Positions 34,155 through 43,373 of a stretch of DNA of 64,000 nucleotides are shown here, piece by piece. The DNA comes from G965233625 sp965233625. GTDB taxonomy: Bacteria > Planctomycetota > Planctomycetia > Pirellulales > Pirellulaceae. The notes under the pieces are model-generated. The model worked only from the letters and a program-made list of their open reading frames with translations. It had not been told where the DNA came from and made no database searches. Position 1 is the stretch's first letter. The number at the start of each line of letters is the position of its first letter. The DNA is taken from contig OZ247499.1 of NCBI GenBank assembly GCA_965233625.1, forward strand, positions 2,666,001 to 2,730,000, read 5' to 3'. A program made the translations under genes and the position numbers.

Positions 34155-35075
34155 ATGTCTAAGCGTTACCAGGGTTTCACGCTGGTGGAACTGCTCGTGG
34201 TTATCGCCATCATCGGCGTGCTGGTCGCACTGCTGTTACCCGCCGTTCAAGCGGCGAGGGAAGCGGCCCGCCGCTCGCAGTGCAGCAACAACCTGAAACA
34301 AATCGCGTTGGGGATGCACAACCATCACGATACCCACTTAGGTCTGCCACCCGCTCAGGGCCCTTCGGGCTGCTGCTGGGGAACCTGGCAGGTGCTGGTT
34401 TTCCCGTATGTAGAGCAGAATAATGCCTACGATCTTTATCAGAACTGGGGCGGAAACGACTCAACCGGCCCGCGTTACGGCTCGGCGCCCAACAGCACCA
34501 ACGTGACCAACCGCCGTTACGATGCTTTCACCTGTCCCAGCGATCCATCGCCAAACTCTCCGATTGGCAATCTGACGAACCACAACTACGCCGTGAACTA
34601 TGGAAATACTGCCTACAGCCAGGTGGACCTGAACGGTGTTGTCTTTGCTGGTGCACCGTTCGCAAAAGCCGACGCGCAGAACAAAATGCGCGGCAAGAAC
34701 TTCTCCAGCATCACCGATGGCACCAGCAACACGCTATTGGTCGCCGAAGTGCTGCAGGGGCAGGGCTCGGACCTGCGAGGCTTCACATGGTGGGGCGATG
34801 GCGCCCAGTTCAGCGCGTTCCTGGCGCCGAACAGCACTCAACCAGACCGCATCTACTCATCCAGCTATTGCAACAACCTGCCGCAGCAAGGCTTGCCGTG
34901 TGCTGTTTCAAGCACCAGCGATCCCACCATGTTCGCGTCCAGAAGTCAGCATCCGGGCGGTGTGCAGGTGGCGTTGTGCGACGGTTCCGCGCGGTTTGTG
35001 GCTGAGACCATCGACCTGAACACCTGGCGCGCCATGGCCAGTTCGCGAGGCGGCGAAGTCGTACAGATTCCGTAG
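34155..35075 (+). CDS. DUF1559 prepilin-type protein with H-X9-DG C terminus
   Basis: A 306-residue protein starting at ATG 34155 (AAGGAG upstream); the reading frame extends 69 bases further but without a prepilin leader. The leader is YQGFTLVELLVVIAIIGVL, then AAREAARRSQCSNNLKQIA. The H-X9-DG motif is HPGGVQVALCDG. The central region has NSTNVTNRRYDAFTCPSDPS with Cys, as in other members. Third DUF1559 in the window. It converges on dcd with a perfect hairpin between the two. Confidence 0.93.
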   Translation: MSKRYQGFTLVELLVVIAIIGVLVALLLPAVQAAREAARRSQCSNNLKQIALGMHNHHDTHLGLPPAQGPSGCCWGTWQVLVFPYVEQNNAYDLYQNWGGNDSTGPRYGSAPNSTNVTNRRYDAFTCPSDPSPNSPIGNLTNHNYAVNYGNTAYSQVDLNGVVFAGAPFAKADAQNKMRGKNFSSITDGTSNTLLVAEVLQGQGSDLRGFTWWGDGAQFSAFLAPNSTQPDRIYSSSYCNNLPQQGLPCAVSSTSDPTMFASRSQHPGGVQVALCDGSARFVAETIDLNTWRAMASSRGGEVVQIP

Positions 35076-35110
35076 GGCGGTTTCGCGAACTTCCCTCCAG
35101 AAAATCTTCA

Positions 35111-35140
35111 GCACAGTTGATACTCTTCCATCAACTGTGC
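35111..35140. terminator. Perfect 11-bp hairpin between convergent DUF1559 and dcd genes
   Basis: GCACAGTTGAT and ATCAACTGTGC form an 11-bp stem with an eight-base loop. The right arm overlaps the dcd stop codon. On the minus strand it is followed by TGAAGATTTTCT, a weak T-tract. A bidirectional terminator is likely. Confidence 0.5.
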
Positions 35141-35712
35141 GAACGCTCCACGCCAAAGTCTAACCGCAACTGATCTTCCTGCTGGTCAGCGTCTGGCGCC
35201 AGTTCTTTGAACAGCAGGCTTGGTTGAATGTCCTGGTTGTGCTGATACTTGTTGCTGCGGTATTCCTGAATCTCGCCCGTAATCTGATGGTAGAAAATCT
35301 GGCAGATCTGCACGCCTGCATAAATCCGCACGGGCTGCACGGGAAACATCTCTAGCGTCCAGTAGCCACAGAAGCCAATATCTCCAAAACCGGCTGTTAC
35401 GTGGACGAACAGCCCCAGGCGGCCCACCGAAGACCGGCCCTCGATCATTGGCACCAGATTGTGCGTTTCCGTGCGTTCCACCGTCCGTGCCAGATAGAGC
35501 GTATTGGGCGACAGCACCAGCCCTTCTTCGGGAATCTTCAACCGGCGGACGCGGTTGGCCTTCTTCATATCCAGCACGACTTCTTCATACACCATCAGCT
35601 CATCGTGCAGCGTCAGGTTGTAGCTGTTGGGATTCAGGTTGCTGGCGTCAAACGGATCGATAACTATATCGCCGCCTAACTGCTGCTGAATCTCGTCGCC
35701 CGAGAGGATCAT
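35131..35712 (-). CDS. dcd: dCTP deaminase
   Basis: A 193-residue enzyme, the same length as E. coli Dcd. It deaminates dCTP to dUTP (or, in bifunctional forms, to dUMP). Key blocks: NPNSYNLTLHDEL, EGRSSVGRLGLFVHVTAGFG, DIGFCGYWTLE with catalytic Glu121, and the C-terminal KYQHNQDIQPSLLF that closes the active site. Mono- or bifunctional status cannot be settled by eye. No neighbour is related to nucleotide metabolism. The ATG at 35712 is the only sensible start. Confidence 0.95.
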   Translation of the reverse strand: MILSGDEIQQQLGGDIVIDPFDASNLNPNSYNLTLHDELMVYEEVVLDMKKANRVRRLKIPEEGLVLSPNTLYLARTVERTETHNLVPMIEGRSSVGRLGLFVHVTAGFGDIGFCGYWTLEMFPVQPVRIYAGVQICQIFYHQITGEIQEYRSNKYQHNQDIQPSLLFKELAPDADQQEDQLRLDFGVERSHS

Positions 35713-36094
35713 ATTCTTGCCAGTAATGAAAAATGCGCGACCTTGAACAGAATACGGTGAGTATTGGGCAGAACACCTTATAACGCAAGCAGATGTTGAC
35801 GGCTGACTACAGTGCTGGATCCGGAGGGACGCGATTCCTGACGATTGAGCACAACTAGCGTTGTTTTGCGGTGTTTTTCACTTGGTGGGAAAATTTCTGC
35901 GGATTTCCGCCACGATTGTCGCGTATCTGCCTGACATCCGTAGATGCACACCAAAGGGGTAGGGGATAGCACCATCATTATGCTATATATATTCATCCTC
36001 CGTGCTATTCCGCCGTGGAGCATCTTTTCTCCCCATTACTTCGCCGGGTTACGATTTTCTCCTCACGTAATACGGCGCCCATTTGAGTAGGAAT
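35713..36094. other. Divergent intergenic region, about 380 bp
   Basis: Lies between dcd (minus) and the response regulator (plus). AT-rich around 35981-35995 (GCTATATATATTC), a possible -10 region for the plus-strand operon. No RNA gene or repeat recognised. Confidence 0.4.
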
Positions 36095-36769
36095 ATGACA
36101 GATCAACCTATCATCCATGTTGTTGAAGATAGTCAGGTGATGCGCGTCGCCCTGACTTCGCTCTTACAAGCCGCCGGGCGACTCGTTATCGGATATGGTT
36201 CCGCCGAAGAAGCGTGGGAACAGTTTGACGCCTCCAAACCGGGCTGCTGGGTGATCGACAACCGGCTGCCAGGTATGCAAGGCGTTGATTTACTGCTTCG
36301 CATCCGCCAGGAAGCCCACAGCCAGCCCGTCATTCTGGTGTCGGGCTTTGCTGATGTGCCAATGACCGTCGAAGCGATGCAAGCCGGCGCGGTGACGGTT
36401 CTCGAAAAGCCATGCGATCCAGACCAGCTTAACGAGGCCGTCGAAAACGCGTTGCGATTAGATGCAGACCGCCGTACCGCCCATGCCGCGCGTGAAAAGA
36501 CGCTGGAGAAGTTTCATACGCTAACGAAGCGTGAGATTTCTGTGCTAGAACTTCTCCTGCAAGGTTCGCCCAACAAACGGATCGCTTCGGACCTGGACAT
36601 CGGACTCCGCACCGTTGAGTTGCGTCGGGCGACAATAATGAAGAAGATGGGCGTATCATCGCTTGCCGAACTTGTGCGGGAAGTCCTAACGGTGTGGCCC
36701 GGCCCCGGCCCGGAGGAACCGCCAGGTGAAAGTAGCGATGCGAACCACTCCATCGCGCAACATGTGTAA
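36095..36769 (+). CDS. FixJ/NarL-type response regulator (orphan)
   Basis: A 224-residue regulator from ATG 36095 (TAGGAAT upstream). The receiver has acidic Glu11-Asp12 in VVEDSQ, phospho-acceptor Asp55 in WVIDNRLPGMQG and the Lys in VLEKPCDPD. The LuxR-type helix-turn-helix (about 145-205) reads LTKREISVLELLLQG and ASDLDIGLRTVELRRATIMK. No kinase gene is adjacent, so it is an orphan here. It is followed 16 bases later by dprA and thus may share its transcript, which would place DNA uptake/recombination under a phospho-signal. The C-terminal tail (PGPGPEEPPGESSDA) is disordered. Confidence 0.88.
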   Translation: MTDQPIIHVVEDSQVMRVALTSLLQAAGRLVIGYGSAEEAWEQFDASKPGCWVIDNRLPGMQGVDLLLRIRQEAHSQPVILVSGFADVPMTVEAMQAGAVTVLEKPCDPDQLNEAVENALRLDADRRTAHAAREKTLEKFHTLTKREISVLELLLQGSPNKRIASDLDIGLRTVELRRATIMKKMGVSSLAELVREVLTVWPGPGPEEPPGESSDANHSIAQHV

Positions 36770-36784
36770 TTGAACAATTCTATT

Positions 36785-37915
36785 ATGAATTCTGCCGATA
36801 CGGACGCCGCAGAACGCGAAACACTGCTTGACGAACTCCGGCTGGCGCTCACTCCGGGCGTCGGTCCACGCATCAGGCAATCTCTGCTGGAACGATTCGG
36901 CAATCCGCGGGCGATCCTTACCGCCACATCCGCGGATTTATCGCAGACCCGCGGCGTTGGCCCGGTTCTTAGTAAAGCCATTGCCACCGCCCGCGACACG
37001 ATTGACGCTGCCGGTGAGTTAGATTTCTGTCAGCAGCACGAAGTTACTATCCTGCGGCAGAGCATGGCCAGCTACCCGCGGCTGCTCCAGGAAATTGACG
37101 ACCCGCCGCCTGTCATGTTTATGCGTGGCAGGCTGCAGGAGACCGACAATCTTGCCATTGGCATTGTCGGTTCCAGACATTGCACCAGCTATGGACTGAC
37201 CCAGGCTGAACGTCTGGCAGGGTCGCTTGCTAGAGCGGGCTTCACCGTTGTCAGCGGTCTAGCCCGCGGCATCGACGCGGCCGCTCATCGCGGCGCGTTA
37301 AAAGCGGGCGGCCGGACGGTTGCCGTGCTGGGCGGCGGCGTTTTGAATATCTATCCGCCTGAACACAAAGATCTGGCGGCGGAAGTTGCAGCGGCAGGCG
37401 CCGTGATGAGTGAGGCCCCGCCGCGACGTGCACCGACCAGTGGATCGTTCCCGCAACGCAACCGCATTATCACCGGCATGAGCCTGGCGGTCGTTGTCGT
37501 GGAGGCAGGGCTGAAGTCCGGCGCTTTGATCTCGGCCCGGCATGCGATGGAGCAGAACCGCGAAGTCTTCGCGGTGCCCGGCCGCATCGATAGCCGTGCC
37601 TCGCGCGGCTGCCATCAACTGATCCGCGATGGCGCCACACTCCTGGAAAGCATCGACGACGTGCTGGAGCAGCTTGGACCGCTGGTGGAGACAACGACCG
37701 CATCTACCGGACAACAGATCCGCAACCCCGCTGAACTTCAACTCAATGAGCAGGAACAGCTTGTTCTGGCCGCTATCGACAACGCTTCAACCAGCATCGA
37801 AGCCATCGTTGAAGCGTGCGGGCTGCCGGTGCATCGTGTCCTGTCCACCATCAGCGTGCTCGAGATGCGGCGTCTGATCCGCCGGCTGAGCGGGCAGAAT
37901 GTAGCCCGGGTTTAG
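36785..37915 (+). CDS. dprA: DNA-processing protein DprA
   Basis: A 376-residue DprA/Smf. It loads RecA on single-stranded DNA during natural transformation. The N-terminal SAM-like helices are followed by the Rossmann-like core: GIVGSRHCTSYGLTQAERLA, VVSGLARGIDAAAHRGAL, GGRTVAVLGGGVLNIYPPEH, SGSFPQRNRIITGMSLAVVV and AVPGRIDSRASRGCHQLIRD. A C-terminal winged-helix-like domain (about 315-376) is present, as in many DprA. The ATG at 36785 is used; a TTG 15 bases upstream is also in frame. Directly downstream of an orphan response regulator. Confidence 0.93.
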   Translation: MNSADTDAAERETLLDELRLALTPGVGPRIRQSLLERFGNPRAILTATSADLSQTRGVGPVLSKAIATARDTIDAAGELDFCQQHEVTILRQSMASYPRLLQEIDDPPPVMFMRGRLQETDNLAIGIVGSRHCTSYGLTQAERLAGSLARAGFTVVSGLARGIDAAAHRGALKAGGRTVAVLGGGVLNIYPPEHKDLAAEVAAAGAVMSEAPPRRAPTSGSFPQRNRIITGMSLAVVVVEAGLKSGALISARHAMEQNREVFAVPGRIDSRASRGCHQLIRDGATLLESIDDVLEQLGPLVETTTASTGQQIRNPAELQLNEQEQLVLAAIDNASTSIEAIVEACGLPVHRVLSTISVLEMRRLIRRLSGQNVARV

Positions 37916-37979
37916 ACCAGAACCGTCGCTTCCGTCTGGATGAAAGTCTCTTCCTCGCGATTACTATTGAGGCAATGCA

Positions 37980-38480
37980 GTGGACAACGATATTGCAACT
38001 TTGAAGATGCTGCTGTTATCGGACAACGTCGAACACCGTCTTATAGCCGCAGAAGCCTTGAGCCAGATGGGCGATCTGGCGGCCGGCGCCGCTTCGGCGT
38101 TATGCACCGCCAGTGCAGATAGCGATGATCGTGTCCGCGATTACGCATCGGCGACGCTGGAAGATATTGGCCCGCCTCCCGTCGATGCAATCAATGACCT
38201 CACGACGCAGTTGAACACGCCCGCGGCGGATGTCGCCTACTGGGCGGCAACACTCCTTGGCCGCCTGGAAGCAGAGTCGGCGCCTGCCGTCGCGCAGTTA
38301 ATTGCGTCTTTGTCTTCGCCCCATTTACATGTGCGTGAACAAAGTGCGTGGGCATTAGGGAAGATCGGCCCGCCCGCCAGAAGCGCGGCGCCCGCCCTTG
38401 AGCAAGCCGCCGCAGAAACAGACAAGCCACGACTATCGCGACTGGCGAGTGAAGCGTTGGCTTCCATACAGCGCGCTTGA
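37980..38480 (+). CDS. HEAT-repeat protein
   Basis: A 166-residue all-helical protein starting at GTG (GAGG about nine bases upstream). It has four HEAT/PBS-lyase-like repeats, each with the pattern VRDYASATLEDIGPPPVDAI or VREQSAWALGKIGPPARSA. No catalytic motif and no signal peptide. Such proteins usually act as binding scaffolds. It is 64 bases past dprA and 136 bases before the coiled-coil lipoprotein, so its operon membership is unclear. Confidence 0.78.
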   Translation: MDNDIATLKMLLLSDNVEHRLIAAEALSQMGDLAAGAASALCTASADSDDRVRDYASATLEDIGPPPVDAINDLTTQLNTPAADVAYWAATLLGRLEAESAPAVAQLIASLSSPHLHVREQSAWALGKIGPPARSAAPALEQAAAETDKPRLSRLASEALASIQRA

Positions 38481-38615
38481 TGTGATTAAAATTTCTTCTC
38501 AATCTAATTCGTGAAGAAATAAGCGGCCCACCTTGCATGGCGGTGCGTATCGCTCAAAATAAAGATGAAGTTTCTCTAATCACGATAACCGTTACACCTT
38601 CCAAAGAGGTCTACG

Positions 38616-40004
38616 ATGAAACGTCTAGTTGCCACGGTTTTAGCCGCCACATTGCTCGTCGGCCTAACCGGCTGCATGGAATCGCAACGGCAGCGGGATC
38701 AGGCTCTTGCCGAACGGGCTGCCGCCGAACGCGCCCGCGACGCGGCGGAATCAGCCGCGGAGAAAGCAGAAGAGAAGATCCAAAGTCTGGAACAGGATCT
38801 GGAAGGTCAGAAGGGCAAGTACGAAGAGTTAAGCAAAAAGCTTGACGACACCAGCAAGAAGCTTGCGGAATCCGCCAAGAAACTCACCGCCGCCGCCGAA
38901 GCGAACAAAACATCCACCACAGCGCTCGAAGAAACTGGCGGCAAACTGGAAGAAGCCGTCGCCGCCCAAGCCGCTCTGGAAAAAGCCAAGGCGGATATGA
39001 CCAAAGCGATGGCGGACCTGACCAAAGAGAAAGACGCCACGCTCTCGAAACTGATCGTCGCAGAGAAGGCGAACGAAGAAGTCACGAAAGCCAAGGCGGA
39101 AGTCGAAAAAGCGATGAAAGCCCTCGCTGCGGAAAAAGAATCCACCGCCGCCAAGCTGGTAGCCGCTGTCAAGTTAACGGACGAAACGAAAGCGGCTGTT
39201 GAAAAACTTACGGCTGGTAACGCGCAGATGAGCACGAAGCTAACAGCCGCGGAAAAAGCCATCGCCGACCAGAAAGCCGCCGCTGCCGCCCTCTCGAAGA
39301 AGCTGACCGAAGCCACCGCAACCATTCAGGCCAAAGAGAAGCAACTTACCGAAACCACTGCAGCACTGAACGCCACCAAGGCTGAGGTCAAAACCACGGT
39401 TGAAAAACTCGCCGCAGCCGAGAAGCAATACGCCGCGGCGGAGACGCAGCTTGCAGCCAGCAAGAAGGAAGCCGCCGCCACAGCTGAAAAACTCGCGGCA
39501 ACGGAGAAAGCAGCAACCGACTTGCAGAAGCAGTACACGGCCACGCAGGAGAAGCTGACCGCTACGGAAACCACGGTGGCCAGCATGAAGAAAGCCAGTG
39601 AGGCCGACGCCGCTAAACTGGCCGCATTGGCCAAAGAAAAAGCCACGCTCACAACCAGCGTAAACGACGCGAAGAAACAAGCCGACGCCCTTAAGGCTGA
39701 CCTGGAAGCAAAGACCAAAGAAGCAGCCACCCTCCAGAAGATGGTCGCTGATCTGAAAAAGGCCGCCGAAGAAGCCGCGAAAGCCAAGGCTGAAGCCACG
39801 AAAGCAAAACAGGCCGCCGAAGTCGCCGCGAAGGCCGCCCAGGAAGCGAAGGCAAAAGCTGAAGCCGAAGCTGTCAAAGCCAAAGCAGATGCGGCTAAGG
39901 CCAAAGCCGAAGCCGACAAAGCGAAAGCGGAAGCAGCGAAAGCCAAAGCGGAAGCTGAAGCAACGAAAGACGATCCTGCCGAAGAACCGGCTGAAGAAGA
40001 GTGA
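38616..40004 (+). CDS. Long coiled-coil lipoprotein (Lys/Ala/Glu-rich)
   Basis: A 462-residue lipoprotein, with GAGGT before the ATG. The signal peptide ends in lipobox VGLTGCMES. From residue 22 to the end the chain is almost entirely charged coiled coil: heptads of Ala, Lys, Glu, Thr and Gln, for example KKLDDTSKKLAESAKKL, and a C-terminal tandem AKAEADKAKAEAAKAKAE, closing with acidic EEPAEEE. There is no globular domain. It probably forms a rod anchored in the outer membrane or links it to the cell wall, similar in style to Lpp-like or TolA-like spacers, though not homologous by eye. Confidence 0.8.
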   Translation: MKRLVATVLAATLLVGLTGCMESQRQRDQALAERAAAERARDAAESAAEKAEEKIQSLEQDLEGQKGKYEELSKKLDDTSKKLAESAKKLTAAAEANKTSTTALEETGGKLEEAVAAQAALEKAKADMTKAMADLTKEKDATLSKLIVAEKANEEVTKAKAEVEKAMKALAAEKESTAAKLVAAVKLTDETKAAVEKLTAGNAQMSTKLTAAEKAIADQKAAAAALSKKLTEATATIQAKEKQLTETTAALNATKAEVKTTVEKLAAAEKQYAAAETQLAASKKEAAATAEKLAATEKAATDLQKQYTATQEKLTATETTVASMKKASEADAAKLAALAKEKATLTTSVNDAKKQADALKADLEAKTKEAATLQKMVADLKKAAEEAAKAKAEATKAKQAAEVAAKAAQEAKAKAEAEAVKAKADAAKAKAEADKAKAEAAKAKAEAEATKDDPAEEPAEEE

Positions 40005-40041
40005 TGCACTTGCCAATCGGCGTATTCAACGGAGATGAAGC

Positions 40042-40782
40042 ATGGCCCGTTTTGCGGTGATCCTTCCAGCAGCGGGCAAGAGTTCCCGGTTCAACGACGC
40101 ACACTACAAAAAACCGTTCGCCATTCTCGACGGCCGGGCGGTCTGGTTGCACAGTGTTGACCGCTTCATCAATCGTGACGATGTCAAGCAGGTGATCGTC
40201 GTCATCTCACCCGAGGATCACGAAGACTTCCATTCTAAATTCGGCGCCAACATCGCGATCCTCGGCATCGATGTCGTGACCGGCGGCGCAGAGCGGGCCG
40301 ACTCTGTCGAGCGCGGGCTCAGCAAGGTGCAGGACGATATCGACTTCGTCGCGGTGCACGATGCTGCCCGTCCCTGCCTGGCGGATGTCTGGGTGGATGA
40401 AGTGTTCGCCGACGCTGAAAAGCACGGCGCCGCTATTCTCGCGTCGCCTGTTGCGGGCACGCTCAAACGGGTAGGTGACGATCATAAAATTCAGGAAACC
40501 GTTTCGCGGGAAAGCCTCTGGGAAGCACAGACGCCGCAGGTCTTCGGCCGGCAACTGCTGCTCGACGCTTACGCCGCGCGTGGCGACCTGAATCCCACGG
40601 ACGAAGCACAACTGGTGGAACACGCGGGCCATGCCGTGCACATTACACCGGGCTCACCCGTGAACCTGAAGATCACCACCAAAGACGATCTGCGGCTGGC
40701 TTCCTTCGCCTTGAAGGCGTTGCCCAAGCCCGACCTCAAGGGACCGGCGCATCCGTTTGCGGATGATGACCACTGGCGTTAA
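40042..40782 (+). CDS. ispD: 2-C-methyl-D-erythritol 4-phosphate cytidylyltransferase
   Basis: A 246-residue MEP-pathway enzyme that transfers CMP from CTP to methylerythritol phosphate in isoprenoid synthesis. Motifs are ILPAAGKSSRF, the lysine-rich substrate loop with KKPFAILDGRAV, VTGGAERADSV, VHDAARPCL and the C-terminal EAQTPQVF, ITPGSPVNLKITTKDDL. The loop reads YKKPF instead of the common PKQF. It starts after GGAGATGAAGC. The C-terminal 20 residues (GPAHPFADDDHWR) are an extension. Genes for the next MEP steps are not adjacent. Confidence 0.92.
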   Translation: MARFAVILPAAGKSSRFNDAHYKKPFAILDGRAVWLHSVDRFINRDDVKQVIVVISPEDHEDFHSKFGANIAILGIDVVTGGAERADSVERGLSKVQDDIDFVAVHDAARPCLADVWVDEVFADAEKHGAAILASPVAGTLKRVGDDHKIQETVSRESLWEAQTPQVFGRQLLLDAYAARGDLNPTDEAQLVEHAGHAVHITPGSPVNLKITTKDDLRLASFALKALPKPDLKGPAHPFADDDHWR

Positions 40783-40809
40783 CCGCCGCAACTGCCGGAG
40801 AACCTGACC

Positions 40810-42312
40810 ATGCCCAAGGCGGCCGAAGCAAGCACCAGCCGGCGGCGCCTATGGCTGTTCCGTTGCCTGGCGGTGCTGCTTGGTCTGGTCCCGCTTCTGC
40901 TGTTCGAGATCATCTGTATCGCCGCTGGCTGGGGCCAGCCCGGTAGGGCGGAAGATCCACTGGTAGGCTTCGACAGCATCCGGCCGCTGTTTGTGCTTAA
41001 TGACGCGGGCGACCGTTACGAAATTCCCGAAGCACGGCAGCGGTTCTTCAACCCGCAGTCTTTCGCACGGCAGAAACCTGCCAACGAATTCCGCATCTTT
41101 GTGCTAGGCGGCTCTACAGTGAACGGCCGTCCCTACGCCCACGAAACATCTTTCGCCAAGTGGCTGGAAATTCGCCTAGCGAAGACAGATCCATCGCGCA
41201 ACTGGCGCGTCATCAACTGCGGCGGCGTTTCCTACGCCAGCTACCGGCTGACGCCGGTTCTGGAAGAAGTGCTACAACACGATGCGGACCTGGTGATTCT
41301 CTACACGGGCCACAATGAGTTTCTCGAAGATCGCACCTTCGACCACATCAAGAATCGCAGCGGCGTCTGGAACAGCGTAATCCAGACCGCCGGAAACCTG
41401 AGAACCTTCAACGTGGCTCGTGCTGCGTTTCTGGCAGCAAGCGACGGCGATGCGAAGGAGGCGCGGCCGCTGCTTCCCACAGAAGTTCAGGCCCTGCTGG
41501 ACTACCGTGGCGGACTGGAAAAGTACCATCGTGACGAAGCCTGGCAGCAGGGCGTCATGCAGCAGTACCGTTACAACGTGCAGCAGATGGTGCAGCAATG
41601 CCGCGCATCAGGCACGCCGCTGATCCTTATCAATCCAGCCGCCAACCTGCGTGATTCGCCGCCCTTCAAATCGCAGCATTCGTCTGGGCTGAGCGACGCA
41701 GAACTCCGCGCCTGGCAGCAACATTTTGACCAGGCGCGTAAATACTTCGGACGCGAAGAATACAACCTGCACCGGGCCGCGACCGAACTGGAGCAAGCCT
41801 GTGAAATTGATCCGCTGCACGCCGGCGCGTGGTACACCCTTGCCCGGTGTTACGAAGAAACGGGCCGCGCCGATGAAGCCAAAGAAGCCTACATCCTGGC
41901 GAAAGATTTAGACATCTGCCCGCTGCGGATTCTTCAGCCCATGCAACAGACCGTGCACGAAATCAGCCAGCAGGAAGACGTGCTATTGATCGACGCTCAA
42001 GACCTTTTCGCGGCCAGAAGCCGCAACGGCATCACCGGCAGCGACTGGTTTTTAGATCACGTCCATCCCAGCATCCGCGGCCACCAGCTACTAGCCGGCG
42101 CGTGCGCAGACAAGATGCTGGAACTGAATCTGGCGCCACCGCCCGCGGACGAGGACCGCACGCAGGCCGCCATCGAAGCTGCCTACGCAGACCACCTGCA
42201 AAGTATTGGAAGTTCGTACTATCAGACAGGCGCTGGGCGGTTGCAGTCGCTGAAGGAATGGGCGGCGGGCCGGGCCGTGCTTCCGCCGGAAGATCCCTCG
42301 GCGGAAAAGTAA
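40810..42312 (+). CDS. Membrane-anchored SGNH/GDSL hydrolase with TPR-like insert
   Basis: A 500-residue protein. One membrane helix (about 15-37) anchors it, facing the periplasm. SGNH blocks: Ser102 in LGGSTVNGRPY (block I), NCGGVSYASYR (block II), ILYTGHNEFLEDR (block III) and Asp416/His419 in WFLDHVHPS (block V). A TPR-like insertion at about 330-375 (AGAWYTLARCYEETGRADEA) interrupts the hydrolase. SGNH enzymes of this type commonly act on acyl groups of polysaccharides. The C-terminal 70 residues are helical. It follows ispD by 27 bases. Confidence 0.85.
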   Translation: MPKAAEASTSRRRLWLFRCLAVLLGLVPLLLFEIICIAAGWGQPGRAEDPLVGFDSIRPLFVLNDAGDRYEIPEARQRFFNPQSFARQKPANEFRIFVLGGSTVNGRPYAHETSFAKWLEIRLAKTDPSRNWRVINCGGVSYASYRLTPVLEEVLQHDADLVILYTGHNEFLEDRTFDHIKNRSGVWNSVIQTAGNLRTFNVARAAFLAASDGDAKEARPLLPTEVQALLDYRGGLEKYHRDEAWQQGVMQQYRYNVQQMVQQCRASGTPLILINPAANLRDSPPFKSQHSSGLSDAELRAWQQHFDQARKYFGREEYNLHRAATELEQACEIDPLHAGAWYTLARCYEETGRADEAKEAYILAKDLDICPLRILQPMQQTVHEISQQEDVLLIDAQDLFAARSRNGITGSDWFLDHVHPSIRGHQLLAGACADKMLELNLAPPPADEDRTQAAIEAAYADHLQSIGSSYYQTGAGRLQSLKEWAAGRAVLPPEDPSAEK

Positions 42313-42391
42313 CTTGCGCAAGACATGAATCGCGTTGGCGTCTTGGCGTACAATGGTCGGCAGGGGTTTATCGCATCTTTAAAGTAACGCC

Positions 42392-43348
42392 ATGCCATCC
42401 AGGCCGGAAGATAAAATCGTTATTCGTACCGATGAGGTAACGACCGACGATGCGCAGGAAGGAACGCCTGCCGGTTCTTCTAACATCATCCGTATCAGCC
42501 CTGAAGAAGTCGCCGCTGCAAAGACGCCGGCTGCTGCGAACGCCGCGCCCGTGCAGACGGCGGCGATGCCCTGGTACGTGTGGCTGGTGCTGAGCTTCAT
42601 TCCGCTGCTCAATGCGTTTGTGTGGTGGCAGCATGCACCGGCCGACGCGAACCGCCGTGTGATCTACCGGGGCGTAGCGGTGCTGCTGGCTTATTGCTCA
42701 TTGATGTTCCTGGCAGGTTGCGTTTTGCTCGCGCTGTGGCCGCGGCGGACGTGGCTGGAGAGGGCCGCATCCAGCGCGGACCGAAGCGTCGTGCGGATCG
42801 AAAATCAGCAGTCCCTCGGCGCCGGGTTTGTCATCTCCAGTTACGGCGCCAAAAAACTGATTCTGACCAACCGGCATGTGGTCGGCAGTACGCCGCGGTG
42901 CCGGGTGCTGTTGCGGAGCGGTCGCGATGCTGGCGGTGTGGTGGTCGGGGTTCCGTTTAATGCAGATGTCGATCTCGCGCTGGTGCTGGTCGATTCGCCC
43001 GAACTAACGCCGCTGGGACGCATCGGTTCTTTTGAAAATGTGAAGACAGGCGAAGAAGTCGTGGCCATCGGCCATCCGCTCGGGTTGGACTACACGCTGA
43101 CCACGGGCATCATCTCCGCCAAACGCGGTGGCCTGGAACTGCAGTCGAGCGCACCTATCAGCCCTGGTAACAGCGGCGGCCCGTTGATCTCGAAGTCAGG
43201 CTACATCGTGGGCGTGAACACCCGCACGATTGCCCCTGCCAGCGGCACGTCGCTCGGTTTCGCAACGCGTGCTGACTATGTGCTGGACCGGGTGAAGTGG
43301 AACTACTCCCGCGACATCGGAATGCTGCTCGATCGCATTCCGCGATAG
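42392..43348 (+). CDS. Trypsin-like membrane serine protease without PDZ
   Basis: A 318-residue protein: acidic cytoplasmic N terminus (1-60), two hydrophobic segments (about 60-78 and 92-115), then a trypsin-like domain. The triad is complete: His162 in TNRHVVG, Asp194 in ADVDLALV and Ser261 in PGNSGGPL. The oxyanion loop and S1 region (GHPLGLDYTLTTGIISAK) are intact. No PDZ domain is present, unlike the HtrA-type protease at 8337. It probably cleaves or senses envelope proteins. It follows the SGNH hydrolase by 79 bases and converges on the HEAT lipoprotein. Confidence 0.85.
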   Translation: MPSRPEDKIVIRTDEVTTDDAQEGTPAGSSNIIRISPEEVAAAKTPAAANAAPVQTAAMPWYVWLVLSFIPLLNAFVWWQHAPADANRRVIYRGVAVLLAYCSLMFLAGCVLLALWPRRTWLERAASSADRSVVRIENQQSLGAGFVISSYGAKKLILTNRHVVGSTPRCRVLLRSGRDAGGVVVGVPFNADVDLALVLVDSPELTPLGRIGSFENVKTGEEVVAIGHPLGLDYTLTTGIISAKRGGLELQSSAPISPGNSGGPLISKSGYIVGVNTRTIAPASGTSLGFATRADYVLDRVKWNYSRDIGMLLDRIPR

Positions 43349-43373
43349 TAGGCGGAAGTTCGTAGATCAGCGT

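Noticed and set aside
39240..40016. Phe/Gly-rich and Ala/Ser-rich minus-strand frames opposite the coiled-coil lipoprotein
   Set aside because: Direct consequence of the Lys/Ala/Glu codon bias on the plus strand; no signal or family.
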